A stretch of DNA of 64,000 nucleotides from assembly GCA_037200685.1 (NCBI GenBank), contig JBBCIG010000008.1, positions 372,001 through 436,000 on the forward strand, written 5' to 3'. The notes beneath the pieces were generated by a model. The model ran no database searches and was not told the origin of the DNA. It saw only the letters and a program-made list of their open reading frames with translations. Shown one piece after another: positions 47,535-57,229 of this stretch (positions within the stretch are counted from its first letter, which is position 1; the number at the start of each line of letters is the position of its first letter). Source of the DNA: JAJKIP01 sp037200685. GTDB taxonomy: Bacteria; Bacteroidota; Bacteroidia; Chitinophagales; Chitinophagaceae. The translations under genes and the position numbers were made by a program.

Positions 47535-48850
47535 TTATTCCTTTTCGAAATCATTTGAATAAATGTCTTTTCCGTCCGGCGTCTTTAGAGAAACAAAATC
47601 CACTTCCGCCAATCCTTTGGACATAAAACCCAATCCCGTGATCAGGCCGGCGGATATTGTGTATTGAGTAGTAAACTTTTCTCTGTTATTTATTTTAATA
47701 CTTACTTTTTTATTGATAACAGTGAATTCGATATCCTGCCAGTCGTTTACATCCATCGCCAAAGCAGACAAGTCGGCGGTTTTACCATGAAAAGCAGTAT
47801 CGCCAAACTGTGCGTTTATTTCATTGGAACAACCTTTAGGCTTACTTTGGAAATACATAAAGTAACGCTGGCAAAATACCTCGCACATTAGCGAAGGGCA
47901 TACATCATTTTTTACCGCATTCACTTTTACCCTGCATTTTAAAATAAAATTGTCGCTGCTGTTTTCAAACTTTGACGGGAAATACATCATCACGTATTCA
48001 TTCGTTTTCTCCACATCAATAAGGCTATTCGCCAGGTCTTCTTTCGTTAGCTGCAGGTTCCCATTTTTATATTTAGTTGGAGAAATATATTTAGGCAGGC
48101 TGCCGTTTATTTTTTCTTTTGCATAATATACCCACTTATCCGTCGGTATACTTACATCAATCGTTTTAATTATTTGGTCGTTTGCGATCAATTTGGCGAC
48201 ATGATAGCCGCGGCTCATAATAAATATCAGTAAACGTATGCTGATTCTTATCAATTTTTTCCCGGCGGTTTTTATCCCATGATTGCTGGATAAAAAAAAC
48301 TGTCCGCATTTACTTCATCCAAACTATAATTAAAAACAACTGTATTGGGAATATCATTGTTCGTGGTTTTAACAGCGGAAAATTGGGCTTTATCAAAATT
48401 AGGCGGCAACGGTTTTTTAAATTTCAACCAGGCCATTAAGCCAACAGCGATGATTACAAGTAAGGCGGCCGGCATTAAATAATTAAAAGGTTTGATCCGC
48501 TGTCCTTTGTTTATTTCAGCGGTATTATTTTCTGCAAAATTTTCAGATGGTTCTTCTTTAAATGAAGATTGCTTTTTTGCGACTTTAAAATCCTGCCAGT
48601 TCATGTAACCTATATAAACGCTAATTGCATCCAATGTTGCCACCTGCGGCAAACGGGAGAACTGTTCATTGAACAAACGCTTCATCGTGGAAAGGCTGAT
48701 CAACACACCGGTTTTTGATTCAATGGCATCGCATAAGAATTCAAAATCCCGCTGCACCAATTTAGTCGGATCATCAAAGCCAGTTTTTTGGCAAAGCTCC
48801 GCCATGCAGATTTTCACTAATTCTTTATCCGATAACAGCTTTGATTGCAT
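47535..48850 (-). CDS. Membrane-tethered protein with N-terminal HTH-like region (frameshifted)
   Basis: Part 1 (48272-48850): cytoplasmic N-terminus (ELVKICMAELCQKTGFDD, FEFLCDAIESKTGVLISLST, TMKRLF) that resembles a regulatory HTH, then one membrane helix (about 127-145). Part 2 (47535-48254): extracytoplasmic domain (GYHVAKLIANDQIIKTIDVS; a LamG-like C-terminus with DIEFTVINKKVSIKINN). Joining through SFFIQQSWDKNRREK requires removing one T from T7 near 48290 and one further indel near 48210. No characterised homologue is known to me. Confidence 0.6.
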
Positions 48851-48935
48851 TTTTAAAAATTTTGAACGCCTTTTGATCGTAAAATTAGGCTTGTAGTTAC
48901 AATTTTTGAGATTGAAATACTAAAACTAAACCAGC

Positions 48936-49406
48936 ATGAAATCTTTTTTTAGAATCGCCCTGCTTACAGGCCTGTTTGTAGGAACCACCGATATCCTAAT
49001 GGCATATACCAACAGTTTTATTAAAACCGGCAATTTTGCGGAGAAGATGTTTCATTATATCGCTGGCGGGGCATTGGGTTTGGAAAAATCAATGCAGGGC
49101 GGAACAGGCGTAGCGCTGCTTGGCTTGTTCTTTCATTATTTTATCGCCATGTCTTTTACATTTTTCTTCTTCTGGATTTTTCCAAAATTTAAATTCCTGG
49201 TGTTCAATAAATATGTTGTGGGCATTCTCTATGCGGTTTTTGTGAACCTGGCGATGCGGTATCTTATACTTCCGCTTACTGCGCTTCCGGCCGGTGGCGC
49301 TTTTATTTTAGAAAGGGCCTTTATCGATTGGATATTATTGGGCATAGTACTGGGAATACCAATTGTATATAATACGTATAAATTTTACGGAGTAAAAAAA
49401 GACTAA
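48936..49406 (+). CDS. Conserved membrane protein, unknown function
   Basis: 156 residues with four hydrophobic segments (about 5-25, 45-80, 88-112, 130-148) and conserved-looking SMQGGTGVALLGLFFHYFIA. Some resemblance in layout to YagU/DUF1440-type proteins, but not enough to assign it. Divergent from the preceding gene. Confidence 0.6.
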   Translation: MKSFFRIALLTGLFVGTTDILMAYTNSFIKTGNFAEKMFHYIAGGALGLEKSMQGGTGVALLGLFFHYFIAMSFTFFFFWIFPKFKFLVFNKYVVGILYAVFVNLAMRYLILPLTALPAGGAFILERAFIDWILLGIVLGIPIVYNTYKFYGVKKD

Positions 49407-49497
49407 GATGTAAAAAAGACATTGTGAATAGTATACTCAGTTTTTGTGTACACTCTTGATTTCTTTTTAAGGAAACCCACATTCAGGCGTATGGGAA

Positions 49498-49573
49498 AAT
49501 AAAACGATGCCGTCTTAAAAGAATACCAGCCCTAGCTTGCTGCAAGTTCCTTTTAAGACGGCATCGTTTTATT
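49498..49573. repeat. Perfect 24-bp inverted repeat
   Basis: Arms 49498-49521 and 49550-49573 are exact inverse complements over 24 bp (core ACGATGCCGTCTTAAAAG) around a 28-nt loop, with A/T runs outside. It sits between convergent genes and could be a bidirectional terminator, but the stem is much longer than others here; a miniature mobile element is also possible. Confidence 0.7.
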
Positions 49574-49590
49574 AAAAAATTCTTATGCTG

Positions 49591-50143
49591 TTAATTTAAA
49601 TACTTCAATAACTCGTCATACGCTTCTTTGCCTTTTGGATCGGGATTGTCTGGAATTAATCTCACTCTATTATGAAAAAACGGTTAAGAGTTCTCCTTTT
49701 TCATTAAATAAAACTTTTGTGAAATTCCATTTAATAGGATCCGTAAAACCTTTTTTCTCCGCTTCTTCTGTAAGGTATTTATATATGGGCGCTATGTCAT
49801 CGCCCTTTACAGATATTTTTTCGGCCATAGGAAATGTAACCCCATAATTCTTTTTACAGAATTCGGCGATCTCTTCATTCGTACCGGGTTCCTGTTCCCT
49901 GAAATTATTAGCCGGGAAACCTACAATCACCAGTTTGCCCTTATATTTTTCATATAATTTTTCAAGATCATCATATTGTGGGGTATTGCCGCATTTGGAA
50001 GCGGTATTAACAACCAGCACTTTCTTGCCTTTGAATTTTGAAAAATCAATTTCATCACCTGACAACCCGGGAACTTTAAAATCATAGATAGAAGTTCCGC
50101 TGAGTATAACAGATAAGATTAACGAGATAAATAATGTTTTCAT
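49591..50143 (-). CDS. Glutathione-peroxidase-family protein, exported (3' frameshift)
   Basis: Start MKTLFISLILSVILSG gives a signal peptide or anchor; an upstream start at 50173 is less likely. Peroxidatic Cys in NTASKCGNTPQY, then FPANNFREQEPGTNEE and IKWNFTKVLF. The frame stops early at 49670, but dropping one T from the T6 run near 49680 restores FHNRVRLIPDNPDPKGKEAY...KYLN to a stop at 49591. Paralogue of the gene at 7314. Confidence 0.85.
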
Positions 50144-50235
50144 GATTGATGAGTTTTTGAAGTCGTATAGCAAATAGGACGATAAAGTTAGGACGAATCC
50201 TTCCGTTCCGGCTGAAATTTTAAAAAAATATCTGG

Positions 50236-51624
50236 TTAATGCTTCTCAAAAGCGCCGAGGTCCGGTTGACCCACGGGTCTCGTATTTCCGTCTAAATCAA
50301 TCGTTACACCAACGTTTGTTCCTTTTTTGATCGCTGGAGAAGAATTTTTCAACCGGAAATTGTAATAATTATTAGGCACATTAATACTATCGAATTGAGG
50401 GTTCTGGTCATTGATGACCGCGGTGGAACTGATATTCGCAGGCGCTGTTTTCACTTTCCATAAAGCAGCATTAAAATTTACCGCAAACGTATTGCTTCCT
50501 TTTTTATCTACAACCACTTCATTTTCCACCGTTCCGTTTTCGCCCCAGAAAATACAATTAGTGAAAGCAGCCGTAAGATTAGCTGTAACATTTGAAGCGT
50601 CATAATTCGTTACCGTCAGCACCGGGTCTTTATGATTGATAAAATTGCTGGAATAAGTAGCAACGGTACAATGAGTGAACTGGTAGATACCGCCTTTAAT
50701 TAATGCGATATTTTTTCCGCAATTGCTGATCAAACAATTTCTTGCCGTAATACTTGAGTTAGATGCAATAATTCCCGCATCGTATGAATTATCAATCACA
50801 CATTCATTCAATGTGATTTTCGGGTTTGCATTGGAAGAAGGATCTTCCGCGGCAATAGATTGATACGCATTTTTTATTACCGCATAATTCAGCATATTGT
50901 CCTTACTCGTTGCTGTAAAAAAAAGGCCGGGCCATGAAGCGGGATAATTTTTATAAGGTTCATCCATCCTGTCACCCCGGAAATAAACACGATCGATAGA
51001 ATCTTTTAATCCATTTACCTGCAGAGTCCCGTCAATAACTATTGGTGCAGTGGCATGCACATATATACGGCTGCCTTTGGCAATTGTAAGCGTGGCATTG
51101 TGTCTTACATATAAATAACCGAGTATGACATAAGGCAAATCATTGGGCCATGTTTCGTTTGTAGTCACTTCTTTGTTGCGCAGGAAATGCGCATTCTGTC
51201 CCCATGCTTCCAGTTGCACTAATCTTTTATTTCCATTATAATTAATCTGTATGCTGTCACGAATGATAAAAGGAAGATTGGCCGCATTGGGATTCACATT
51301 TACTTGCACAAAAACATATAAGCTGTCATTAGCTTCAATTTCAAGATTTGTTGCTTCTGGTGTAGCGATGCCATCCACGTTCATTTTATAAGCTGAGCTG
51401 CTCCCGCCCATTAACTTGACTGAAGAGATGCGGAGTTTCTGATTGTTATCATTGATGATTTTAAATACTTGTGTAATGGAACCAGCCGTTGGAAATACTG
51501 TATCATATTTCAATGAATCAGCGGTAACGGTAATTCTTGCGTCGGGTGATGTGATGAATGATTCTTTCTTGCAGGAAAATACAAGCAACAGGCAGGATAA
51601 GAGGATCAAACTGGTAGCTTTCAT
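50236..51624 (-). CDS. Lipoprotein with right-handed beta-helix
   Basis: 462 residues. Lipobox LLVFSC (Cys about 17), an Ig-like region (about 25-130: DTVFPTAGSITQVFKIINDN), then beta-helix repeats (about 190-360: NECVIDNSYDAGIIASNSSI, TARNCLISNCGKNIALIKGG). The end NTRPVGQPDLGAFEKH is typical of Bacteroidota pectate-lyase-like surface proteins. It may bind or cut polysaccharide, but catalytic residues are not identifiable. Confidence 0.75.
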   Translation of the reverse strand: MKATSLILLSCLLLVFSCKKESFITSPDARITVTADSLKYDTVFPTAGSITQVFKIINDNNQKLRISSVKLMGGSSSAYKMNVDGIATPEATNLEIEANDSLYVFVQVNVNPNAANLPFIIRDSIQINYNGNKRLVQLEAWGQNAHFLRNKEVTTNETWPNDLPYVILGYLYVRHNATLTIAKGSRIYVHATAPIVIDGTLQVNGLKDSIDRVYFRGDRMDEPYKNYPASWPGLFFTATSKDNMLNYAVIKNAYQSIAAEDPSSNANPKITLNECVIDNSYDAGIIASNSSITARNCLISNCGKNIALIKGGIYQFTHCTVATYSSNFINHKDPVLTVTNYDASNVTANLTAAFTNCIFWGENGTVENEVVVDKKGSNTFAVNFNAALWKVKTAPANISSTAVINDQNPQFDSINVPNNYYNFRLKNSSPAIKKGTNVGVTIDLDGNTRPVGQPDLGAFEKH

Positions 51625-51708
51625 TCTTTGGTTTTATTGGAAAGGACGGATAACTGAATTTTATATATTCAAAAATACAAGAACAAATCGAGATTAACGA
51701 CTAGCTGA

Positions 51709-52407
51709 TTATTGCGCCGCATCGCAAAGGCAGGCGATACTTACCTGCACGTTTTCGGCTTTTAACAATTCACTGCCACATGCTTCCAGCGTAGCGCCGG
51801 TAGTAATCACATCATCTACCAGCAATACATGTTTGCCGGCAATTGCACTGTGATCAGCCAGTACAAATTTTCCCTCCATATTTTTCCAACGTTCTATTCT
51901 TCCTTTTCTCGTTTGTGTTTCCGTATGTTGGGGACGTATAATAACATTTTGTAAAATGGGGATATGCAAATATTCGGCGATACCCTGGCATAAAATAAAC
52001 GATTGATTAAAGCCCCTCTTTCTTTCTTTATCCGGGAAAAGCGGTAAAGGAATTAACGCATCGGCATCAAACCTGCCCGATTGCTTCAATGCATTTCCCA
52101 TCATGCGTCCTAATTGCCATCCGAGTTCTTTTTTGTTTTTATATTTAAATTGATGAACGAGGTATTGAATTAATGATTCTCCTGTAAAATAATATTGAGC
52201 GGTTGCATTCTTTAAGGGTAATCTTCCCCAGAATTTCTTTTCAATGGGATTACCGGGATGCAATTCGAAATAAGTTACAGGAAGAGCCGCGATACAGCGG
52301 ATGCATAATGTGCTTTCTTTATCCAGTACATCATTACCACAACCGGCGCAGATATGCGGAAAGAAGAGATGAAGAAACGAATCTTTTATTTCATGGACGG
52401 CTGTCAT
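51709..52407 (-). CDS. comF: ComF-family phosphoribosyltransferase-like protein
   Basis: 232 residues. N-terminal zinc knuckle CAGCGNDVLDKESTLCIRC (about 18-36) and a C-terminal PRTase domain with the PRPP loop VLLVDDVITTGATLEAC (about 194-210). In transformable bacteria ComF acts in DNA uptake; its activity in Bacteroidota is not settled. Length and motifs are normal. Confidence 0.88.
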   Translation of the reverse strand: MTAVHEIKDSFLHLFFPHICAGCGNDVLDKESTLCIRCIAALPVTYFELHPGNPIEKKFWGRLPLKNATAQYYFTGESLIQYLVHQFKYKNKKELGWQLGRMMGNALKQSGRFDADALIPLPLFPDKERKRGFNQSFILCQGIAEYLHIPILQNVIIRPQHTETQTRKGRIERWKNMEGKFVLADHSAIAGKHVLLVDDVITTGATLEACGSELLKAENVQVSIACLCDAAQ

Positions 52408-52502
52408 TTTATAGAATTGTTGGATCGCAAAAAGATTGTTGAATGGTTAAATGGTTTTATTGTTAACGGGTGAACAAATTAACCATCGAACCATTTAGCA
52501 AT

Positions 52503-53879
52503 TTAACCATTAAAAAGATATTGGTAAACTTCTTCTACCCTCCCCATCGGAACCACTTCAATATCAAATTTTTGTTTCCCCAATCCTTTTTGACTGTACC
52601 TGGAAACAAGTATTTTTTCAAACCCTAACTTCTCCGCTTCAGCAATGCGCTGATCAATACGATTGACTGCTCTTATCTCACCACTTAATCCTACTTCACC
52701 GGCAAAACAAATATGTTGTGAGAGCGGAACATCTTCGTAAGATGATAATAAAGCACATAGCACTGCAAGGTCAATAGAAGGGTCTTCAACTTTCAAACCG
52801 CCGGCGATATTTAAAAAAACATCTTTAACCCCGAAATGAAAGCCACCTCTTTTTTCCAGCACGGCTAATAATAATTGTAAGCGCCGAAGATCAAAACCAG
52901 TGACGGTTCTTTGCGGCGTTCCGTAAACTGATTGTGTAACTAACGCCTGCACTTCTATTAATAATGGGCGCATGCCTTCTATCGTAGCTGCAATCGCAAT
53001 ACCGCTGAGCTGTTCTTCTTTTTGCGTGATCAGCATTTCACTTGGGTTGGCAACGCCCCTCATTCCTTCTTCTGTCATTTCATAAATGCCTAATTCGGAC
53101 GTGCTGCCAAAACGATTCTTTAATGTACGGAGAATGCGATAGGTATAATGGCGATCTCCTTCAAATTGTAAAACCGTATCCACCATGTGTTCGAGGATCT
53201 TTGGCCCGGCGATACTTCCGTCTTTGGTAATATGACCGATTAAAAAAACCGGTGTGTTTGTTTCTTTGGCAAAGCGCTGAAACTCGGCGGCGCATTCTCT
53301 TATTTGCGATACGGAACCCGGAGATGAATCGATATGTGTGGTGTGTAATGTTTGTATCGAATCAACGATTATTAATTGTGGCCGCAGTTTTTTTATTTCC
53401 TGGAAAATAATTTGCGTGGATGTTTCTGTAAGTAAATAGAAATTTTCATTCTTTAATTTCAACCTGTCCGCCCGCATCTTTATTTGTTGTTCACTCTCTT
53501 CACCACTGATATATAAAACACTTGTATCTTTTAACCACAATCCGTTTTGTAAAAACAATGTTGATTTACCAATACCGGGTTCACCGGCGATCAATACAAT
53601 ACTACCAGCGACAATACCACCACCCAATACACGGTTCAATTCAACATCGGATGTCAATATTCTTTTTTCATCGCTGGTTTCTATTTCAGATAGTGAAACA
53701 GTTTTACTTGTTCTTTTATCTTCATGATAATCTTTCCATCCGTTGTTCTTCGCGGTTTCTTTTTGTATTAACTCTTCAACAAACGTATTCCATTGCCCGC
53801 ATGATGGACATTGACCAACCCATTTCACACTTTCATATCCGCAATTTTGACAGAAGTATGCGGTTTTAATTTTACTCAT
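52503..53879 (-). CDS. radA: DNA repair protein RadA
   Basis: 458 residues, full length. N-terminal C4 zinc finger (CQNCGY...CPSCG), Walker A GEPGIGKST (about 97-105), Walker B LIIVDSIQT, the RadA-specific KNRFG motif (KNRFGST), and a C-terminal Lon-protease-like domain with the invariant-type GLSGEIRAVNRIDQRI. Acts in recombination and branch migration. A short inverted GGTTAAATGGTT-type repeat lies between it and comF. Confidence 0.95.
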   Translation of the reverse strand: MSKIKTAYFCQNCGYESVKWVGQCPSCGQWNTFVEELIQKETAKNNGWKDYHEDKRTSKTVSLSEIETSDEKRILTSDVELNRVLGGGIVAGSIVLIAGEPGIGKSTLFLQNGLWLKDTSVLYISGEESEQQIKMRADRLKLKNENFYLLTETSTQIIFQEIKKLRPQLIIVDSIQTLHTTHIDSSPGSVSQIRECAAEFQRFAKETNTPVFLIGHITKDGSIAGPKILEHMVDTVLQFEGDRHYTYRILRTLKNRFGSTSELGIYEMTEEGMRGVANPSEMLITQKEEQLSGIAIAATIEGMRPLLIEVQALVTQSVYGTPQRTVTGFDLRRLQLLLAVLEKRGGFHFGVKDVFLNIAGGLKVEDPSIDLAVLCALLSSYEDVPLSQHICFAGEVGLSGEIRAVNRIDQRIAEAEKLGFEKILVSRYSQKGLGKQKFDIEVVPMGRVEEVYQYLFNG

Positions 53880-53994
53880 GCGATAAAGGTAAACATATCA
53901 ATCATGTTGAATAAAAAGTGGAATAGAATTTAAAAAAGTGAAGATGAAACAATGAGTAAGAAAACAAACTTATTTAATGGTAAATTTTATAAAT

Positions 53995-54090
53995 GTAAAA
54001 GGGGCCAACCTTACGACTGACCCCTTACTTACTAACCCATTAAATTCTATTGCTAAGTTACAATTCTGAATAAGATTTCAAAATAAATTT
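53995..54090 (-). ncRNA. Candidate small RNA with orphan terminator
   Basis: On the minus strand ATGGGTTAGTAAGTA (54026-54040) leads into a hairpin with GGGG/CCCC arms (54001-54024) and four T. radA and the zinc-protease gene diverge around it, so the terminator has no coding gene upstream. The 5' limit is guessed. The 15-mer is the exact complement of that in the candidate RNA at 19.8 kb. The rest of the 431-bp gap shows nothing recognisable. Confidence 0.35.
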
Positions 54091-54310
54091 TTGAGCCTGT
54101 GAATAACTTGCAAGACATGTTAGTGGCTTTTGGTAAAACATAAGCCTTTATATAAAAATAAATATAATTAACTGATTATCAATGTTTTAATAGCATTCAT
54201 ATTCTAACCAAAGCTTTAAAACAGTAATGACAAAACGACGTAATTAATAGTAAAAACCCAAATGGAAACAAGTTTGTTATATAATAATTGAACTAAAGAA
54301 AAATTGAAAA

Positions 54311-55003
54311 ATGACACCAGGAATTTTAATTGTTTCGTTGATCTTTTTAGGCATAAGTATGCTCGTTTCGATGGTATTAAAAAGTAAGTTTACGAAGTAC
54401 AGTAAAGTGGCTCTTTCCAACGGTTTAAGTGGTCATGAAATCGCCGAAAAAATGCTGCGGGAAAACGGGATTTATGACGTAAAAGTGGTCTCCTCAAACG
54501 GGTTTTTGAGCGACCATTATAACCCTGCCAATAAAACGGTGAACCTGAGCCCGGACGTGTATAATGGCCGGAGCGTGGCCGCCGCCGCAGTAGCCGCCCA
54601 TGAGTGCGGACACGCCGTGCAGCACGCCACGGCCTACTCGCCCCTGACTATGAGAAGTAGGTTGGTGCCTGTAGTCCAGGTCAGCTCTACACTTGTCAAC
54701 TGGGTGCTGCTGGCGGGTGTAATTATGGCGGCTTCCGGCAATCCGACAGTCCTGCTGATCGGCATTATTATAATGTCAGTTACGGTGCTGTTCACACTTA
54801 TTACCCTGCCTGTGGAATTTGACGCCAGCAAACGGGCTTTGGCCTGGCTGAACCGGACGAATGTGACCAATAACCAGGAATACCCGATGGCAAAAGATGC
54901 CCTGAAATGGGCGGCGACGACTTACGTGGTTGCGGCATTGGCAGCGGTCGTTACCCTGATACAATACATTATGATATATATGGGAAGCAGGGATAGAAAC
55001 TAA
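54311..55003 (+). CDS. YugP-type membrane zinc metallopeptidase
   Basis: 230 residues. Membrane segments at about 3-20, 120-138, 143-163 and 203-222; the zinc-binding motif AAHECGHAVQHA (HExxH) at about 96-107, and an N-terminal region containing NGFLSDHYNPANKTVNLSPD as in the family. Substrates are unknown. GC appears somewhat higher here than in flanking DNA, but the gene itself is intact. Confidence 0.88.
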   Translation: MTPGILIVSLIFLGISMLVSMVLKSKFTKYSKVALSNGLSGHEIAEKMLRENGIYDVKVVSSNGFLSDHYNPANKTVNLSPDVYNGRSVAAAAVAAHECGHAVQHATAYSPLTMRSRLVPVVQVSSTLVNWVLLAGVIMAASGNPTVLLIGIIIMSVTVLFTLITLPVEFDASKRALAWLNRTNVTNNQEYPMAKDALKWAATTYVVAALAAVVTLIQYIMIYMGSRDRN

Positions 55004-55093
55004 ATTTCCAACGAAGGCAAACTCTTTTCTAAGAATTGTCTTTGCCTTCGTGTTTTTATACCGGAGTCTCCAATAGTTTGCAGTGTTTTTATG

Positions 55094-55172
55094 TAACCAA
55101 CTTCGGTTCCCTGATCAGCTTCGTTGCGTCGCACTCTTCAACTTCCTGTCCGGTAATGAGCATTGTCGAATT
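55094..55172 (-). repeat. Family A repeat, copy 9, plus a CTTTGCGTCTT-type tract
   Basis: Core CGTTGCGTCGCACTCTTC with tail ACTTCGGTTCCCTGATCA. A second common tract (CACGCAAAGAACGCTAAGAA ... AACTTTGCGTCTTTACG) follows at about 55215-55295; relatives lie near 44330, 47470 and 62630. It sits between convergent genes, so this A copy does not face a start codon. Confidence 0.65.
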
Positions 55173-55310
55173 ATCTGCATTTGTTAGCATCAATCCTTAC
55201 TCAGAATATCTTATTTCACGCAAAGAACGCTAAGAAGCAAAGTTCGCAACGTTAAAACTCTCTTTACTCTGCGGTAACTTTGCGTCTTTACGGGAAGCCT
55301 TCATTAAAAT

Positions 55311-55343
55311 AAAAATGCCCCGCCGGTCGGCGGGGCATTTTTT
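55311..55343. terminator. Strong bidirectional terminator
   Basis: ATGCCCCGCC-ggtc-GGCGGGGCAT, 10-bp GC-rich stem with A5 before and T6 after, between convergent zinc-protease and rng genes; it overlaps the rng stop codon. Confidence 0.85.
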
Positions 55344-56895
55344 ATAACTTGATTTCTTCCTCGTGCTGATCGAAGAATTTGTATTCGGTCAAATGATAAT
55401 TGGTCGCTGCTTCCACTTTTGTTTTTTGTTTAAACTTCTTATTCCACTTCGCCATTTTTGTTGACCAGGGGAATCCTTTGGTGAGATAAGCGTACATGAT
55501 GGGGTTCACCACTAGCTTCAGCCCTTTATGCTTATGTGTAATGAGATAACTCATGTTCTTTTCTATCTCATCTTCCAATAATAAAGTAGAAGTTATTTTA
55601 CCGGTGCCATTACAACTTGGACAAACCTCCAGCGTATTAATATTCATTTCCGGCTTCATCCGCTGACGGGTGATCTGCATCAACCCAAACTTCGAAATAG
55701 GAAGAACAGCATGTTTGGCCCTGTCCGGCGCCATGAACTCTTCCATTTTCTCCATCAGCTTCCGTTTATTTTCCGGCAGCTTCATATCTATAAAGTCCGC
55801 AACGATAATACCTCCAAGGTCACGAAGGCGCAATTGACGTGCAATCTCCGCGGCAGCTTCCAGGTTTGTTTCCATGGCATTCTGCTCCTGGTTATTGCTT
55901 ACGCTTTTATAACCGCTGTTAATATCAATAACGTGCAAGGCTTCGGTATGCTCAATGATGAGGTAAGCGCCGCTGTTCAGGTTTACCGTTTTTCCAAATG
56001 AAGATTTTACCTGCTTGGTAATACCGAACGAATCGAAAATCGTAGAACCATTTTGATAATAAGAAATGATATCTACTTTTTCAGGCGCAATGCGCTGAAG
56101 ATAATTTCTTGTATCAGCAAAAATATTTTTATCGTTAACAACGATCTTATTAAAATCAGCATTTAATAAATCACGAAGGATGCTGTTTGTTTTTGTTTGC
56201 TCACTCAATATTCTTGTAGGAGCAACGCCGCCTTTCAGGTTTTTCTGAATAGTCTTCCACATTTCAACCAATGCAGAAAGATCTTCATGCAGTTCGGCTG
56301 TATTCTTTCCTTCTGCAGCCGTGCGGACAATTACACCAAAGTTTTTTGGCTTAATCGCTTCCACTATTTTCTGCAATCTTTTTCTTTCTTCGGCTGAATG
56401 TATTTTCCTGGAAACAGCAACGATATTGTTGAATGGAGTGATGACAACAAAACGGCCTGGCAATGAAATTTCACAGCTTAAGCGTGGCCCTTTTGCCGCG
56501 ATCGGTTCTTTCAGGATCTGCACCAGTATATTGGGTTTGCCACCCAATACTTCGTTGATCTTTCCCGTCTTGATGATCTCGGGCTCGTTTTCAAATTTGC
56601 CAAAATCCGATCCTGTTTCATTTTTCTCCGCCATTGTCATTGCGGTAAATTTCAGGAGAGAGCGGGCATAGGGGCTGAGATCGGTATAATGGAGAAAGGC
56701 ATCTTTTTCAAAGCCTACATCCACGAATGCAGCATTCAGTCCCGGGATAAGTTTTTTCACTTTTCCCAGGTAAAGGTCGCCTACGGCAAAACGTGCATCC
56801 GTTTTTTCGCTATGCAATTCTACCAGCTTCCTGTCTTCCAGCAAGGCTATCTCAACGCCCTGCGGAGCTGCGTTAATAATAAGTTCTTTGTTCAT
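55342..56895 (-). CDS. rng: Ribonuclease E/G family protein
   Basis: 517 residues, RNase G length. N-terminal S1 domain (about 35-120: VGDLYLGKVKKLIPGLNAAF), catalytic domain with LGGIIVADFIDM holding a Mg-binding Asp, and the zinc-link CPSCNGTGK (about 435). Endonuclease for rRNA maturation and mRNA decay. It follows the HU-TPR-mini-protein gene group in the same direction. Confidence 0.92.
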   Translation of the reverse strand: MNKELIINAAPQGVEIALLEDRKLVELHSEKTDARFAVGDLYLGKVKKLIPGLNAAFVDVGFEKDAFLHYTDLSPYARSLLKFTAMTMAEKNETGSDFGKFENEPEIIKTGKINEVLGGKPNILVQILKEPIAAKGPRLSCEISLPGRFVVITPFNNIVAVSRKIHSAEERKRLQKIVEAIKPKNFGVIVRTAAEGKNTAELHEDLSALVEMWKTIQKNLKGGVAPTRILSEQTKTNSILRDLLNADFNKIVVNDKNIFADTRNYLQRIAPEKVDIISYYQNGSTIFDSFGITKQVKSSFGKTVNLNSGAYLIIEHTEALHVIDINSGYKSVSNNQEQNAMETNLEAAAEIARQLRLRDLGGIIVADFIDMKLPENKRKLMEKMEEFMAPDRAKHAVLPISKFGLMQITRQRMKPEMNINTLEVCPSCNGTGKITSTLLLEDEIEKNMSYLITHKHKGLKLVVNPIMYAYLTKGFPWSTKMAKWNKKFKQKTKVEAATNYHLTEYKFFDQHEEEIKL

Positions 56896-57077
56896 TACAG
56901 CTTACATGATTAATGAATCACCTTAGAGTGCTGTAAATACCGGCTACCAGTAATCACGTACAGAATGCGGTAAGGAAATTTGCAGATGATCGGATGGGAT
57001 GCAAAACAGTACGACGAGCAACCAGTCAACTGAATTTCCCCCGGCGGTCCGGGGGAAAAATAGCTTTGGAAAAGAAA

Positions 57078-57173
57078 CTATTTGTTTCTCTTCTTATGGC
57101 GGTTCTTTCTCAGTCTTTTTTTACGCTTGTGCGTCGCAATTTTGTGACGCTTTCTTTTCTTACCACAAGGCAT
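57078..57173 (-). CDS. 31-residue very basic conserved protein (bS22/mS38-like)
   Basis: Starts MPCGKKRKRHKIATHKRKK and continues RLRKNRHKKR; nearly two thirds Lys/Arg/His. This short protein is very conserved in Bacteroidota beside rng and resembles the COX24/mS38 (AURKAIP1) C-terminal motif found in small-subunit ribosomal proteins such as mycobacterial bS22. A ribosomal role is inferred from that resemblance. It lies 182 bp upstream of rng. A GC-rich hairpin CCCCCGG/CCGGGGG at about 57039-57055 follows its stop. Confidence 0.7.
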   Translation of the reverse strand: MPCGKKRKRHKIATHKRKKRLRKNRHKKRNK

Positions 57174-57229
57174 ACTCAAGTAATTTTTTAAATATTGTTT
57201 ATAATAATAAGGTTAGATTCCTAAGGATT

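Noticed and set aside
57039..57055. GC hairpin CCCCCGG/CCGGGGG as terminator of the 31-residue gene
   Set aside because: The T run precedes rather than follows the stem on the coding strand, so it is not a standard terminator for that gene.
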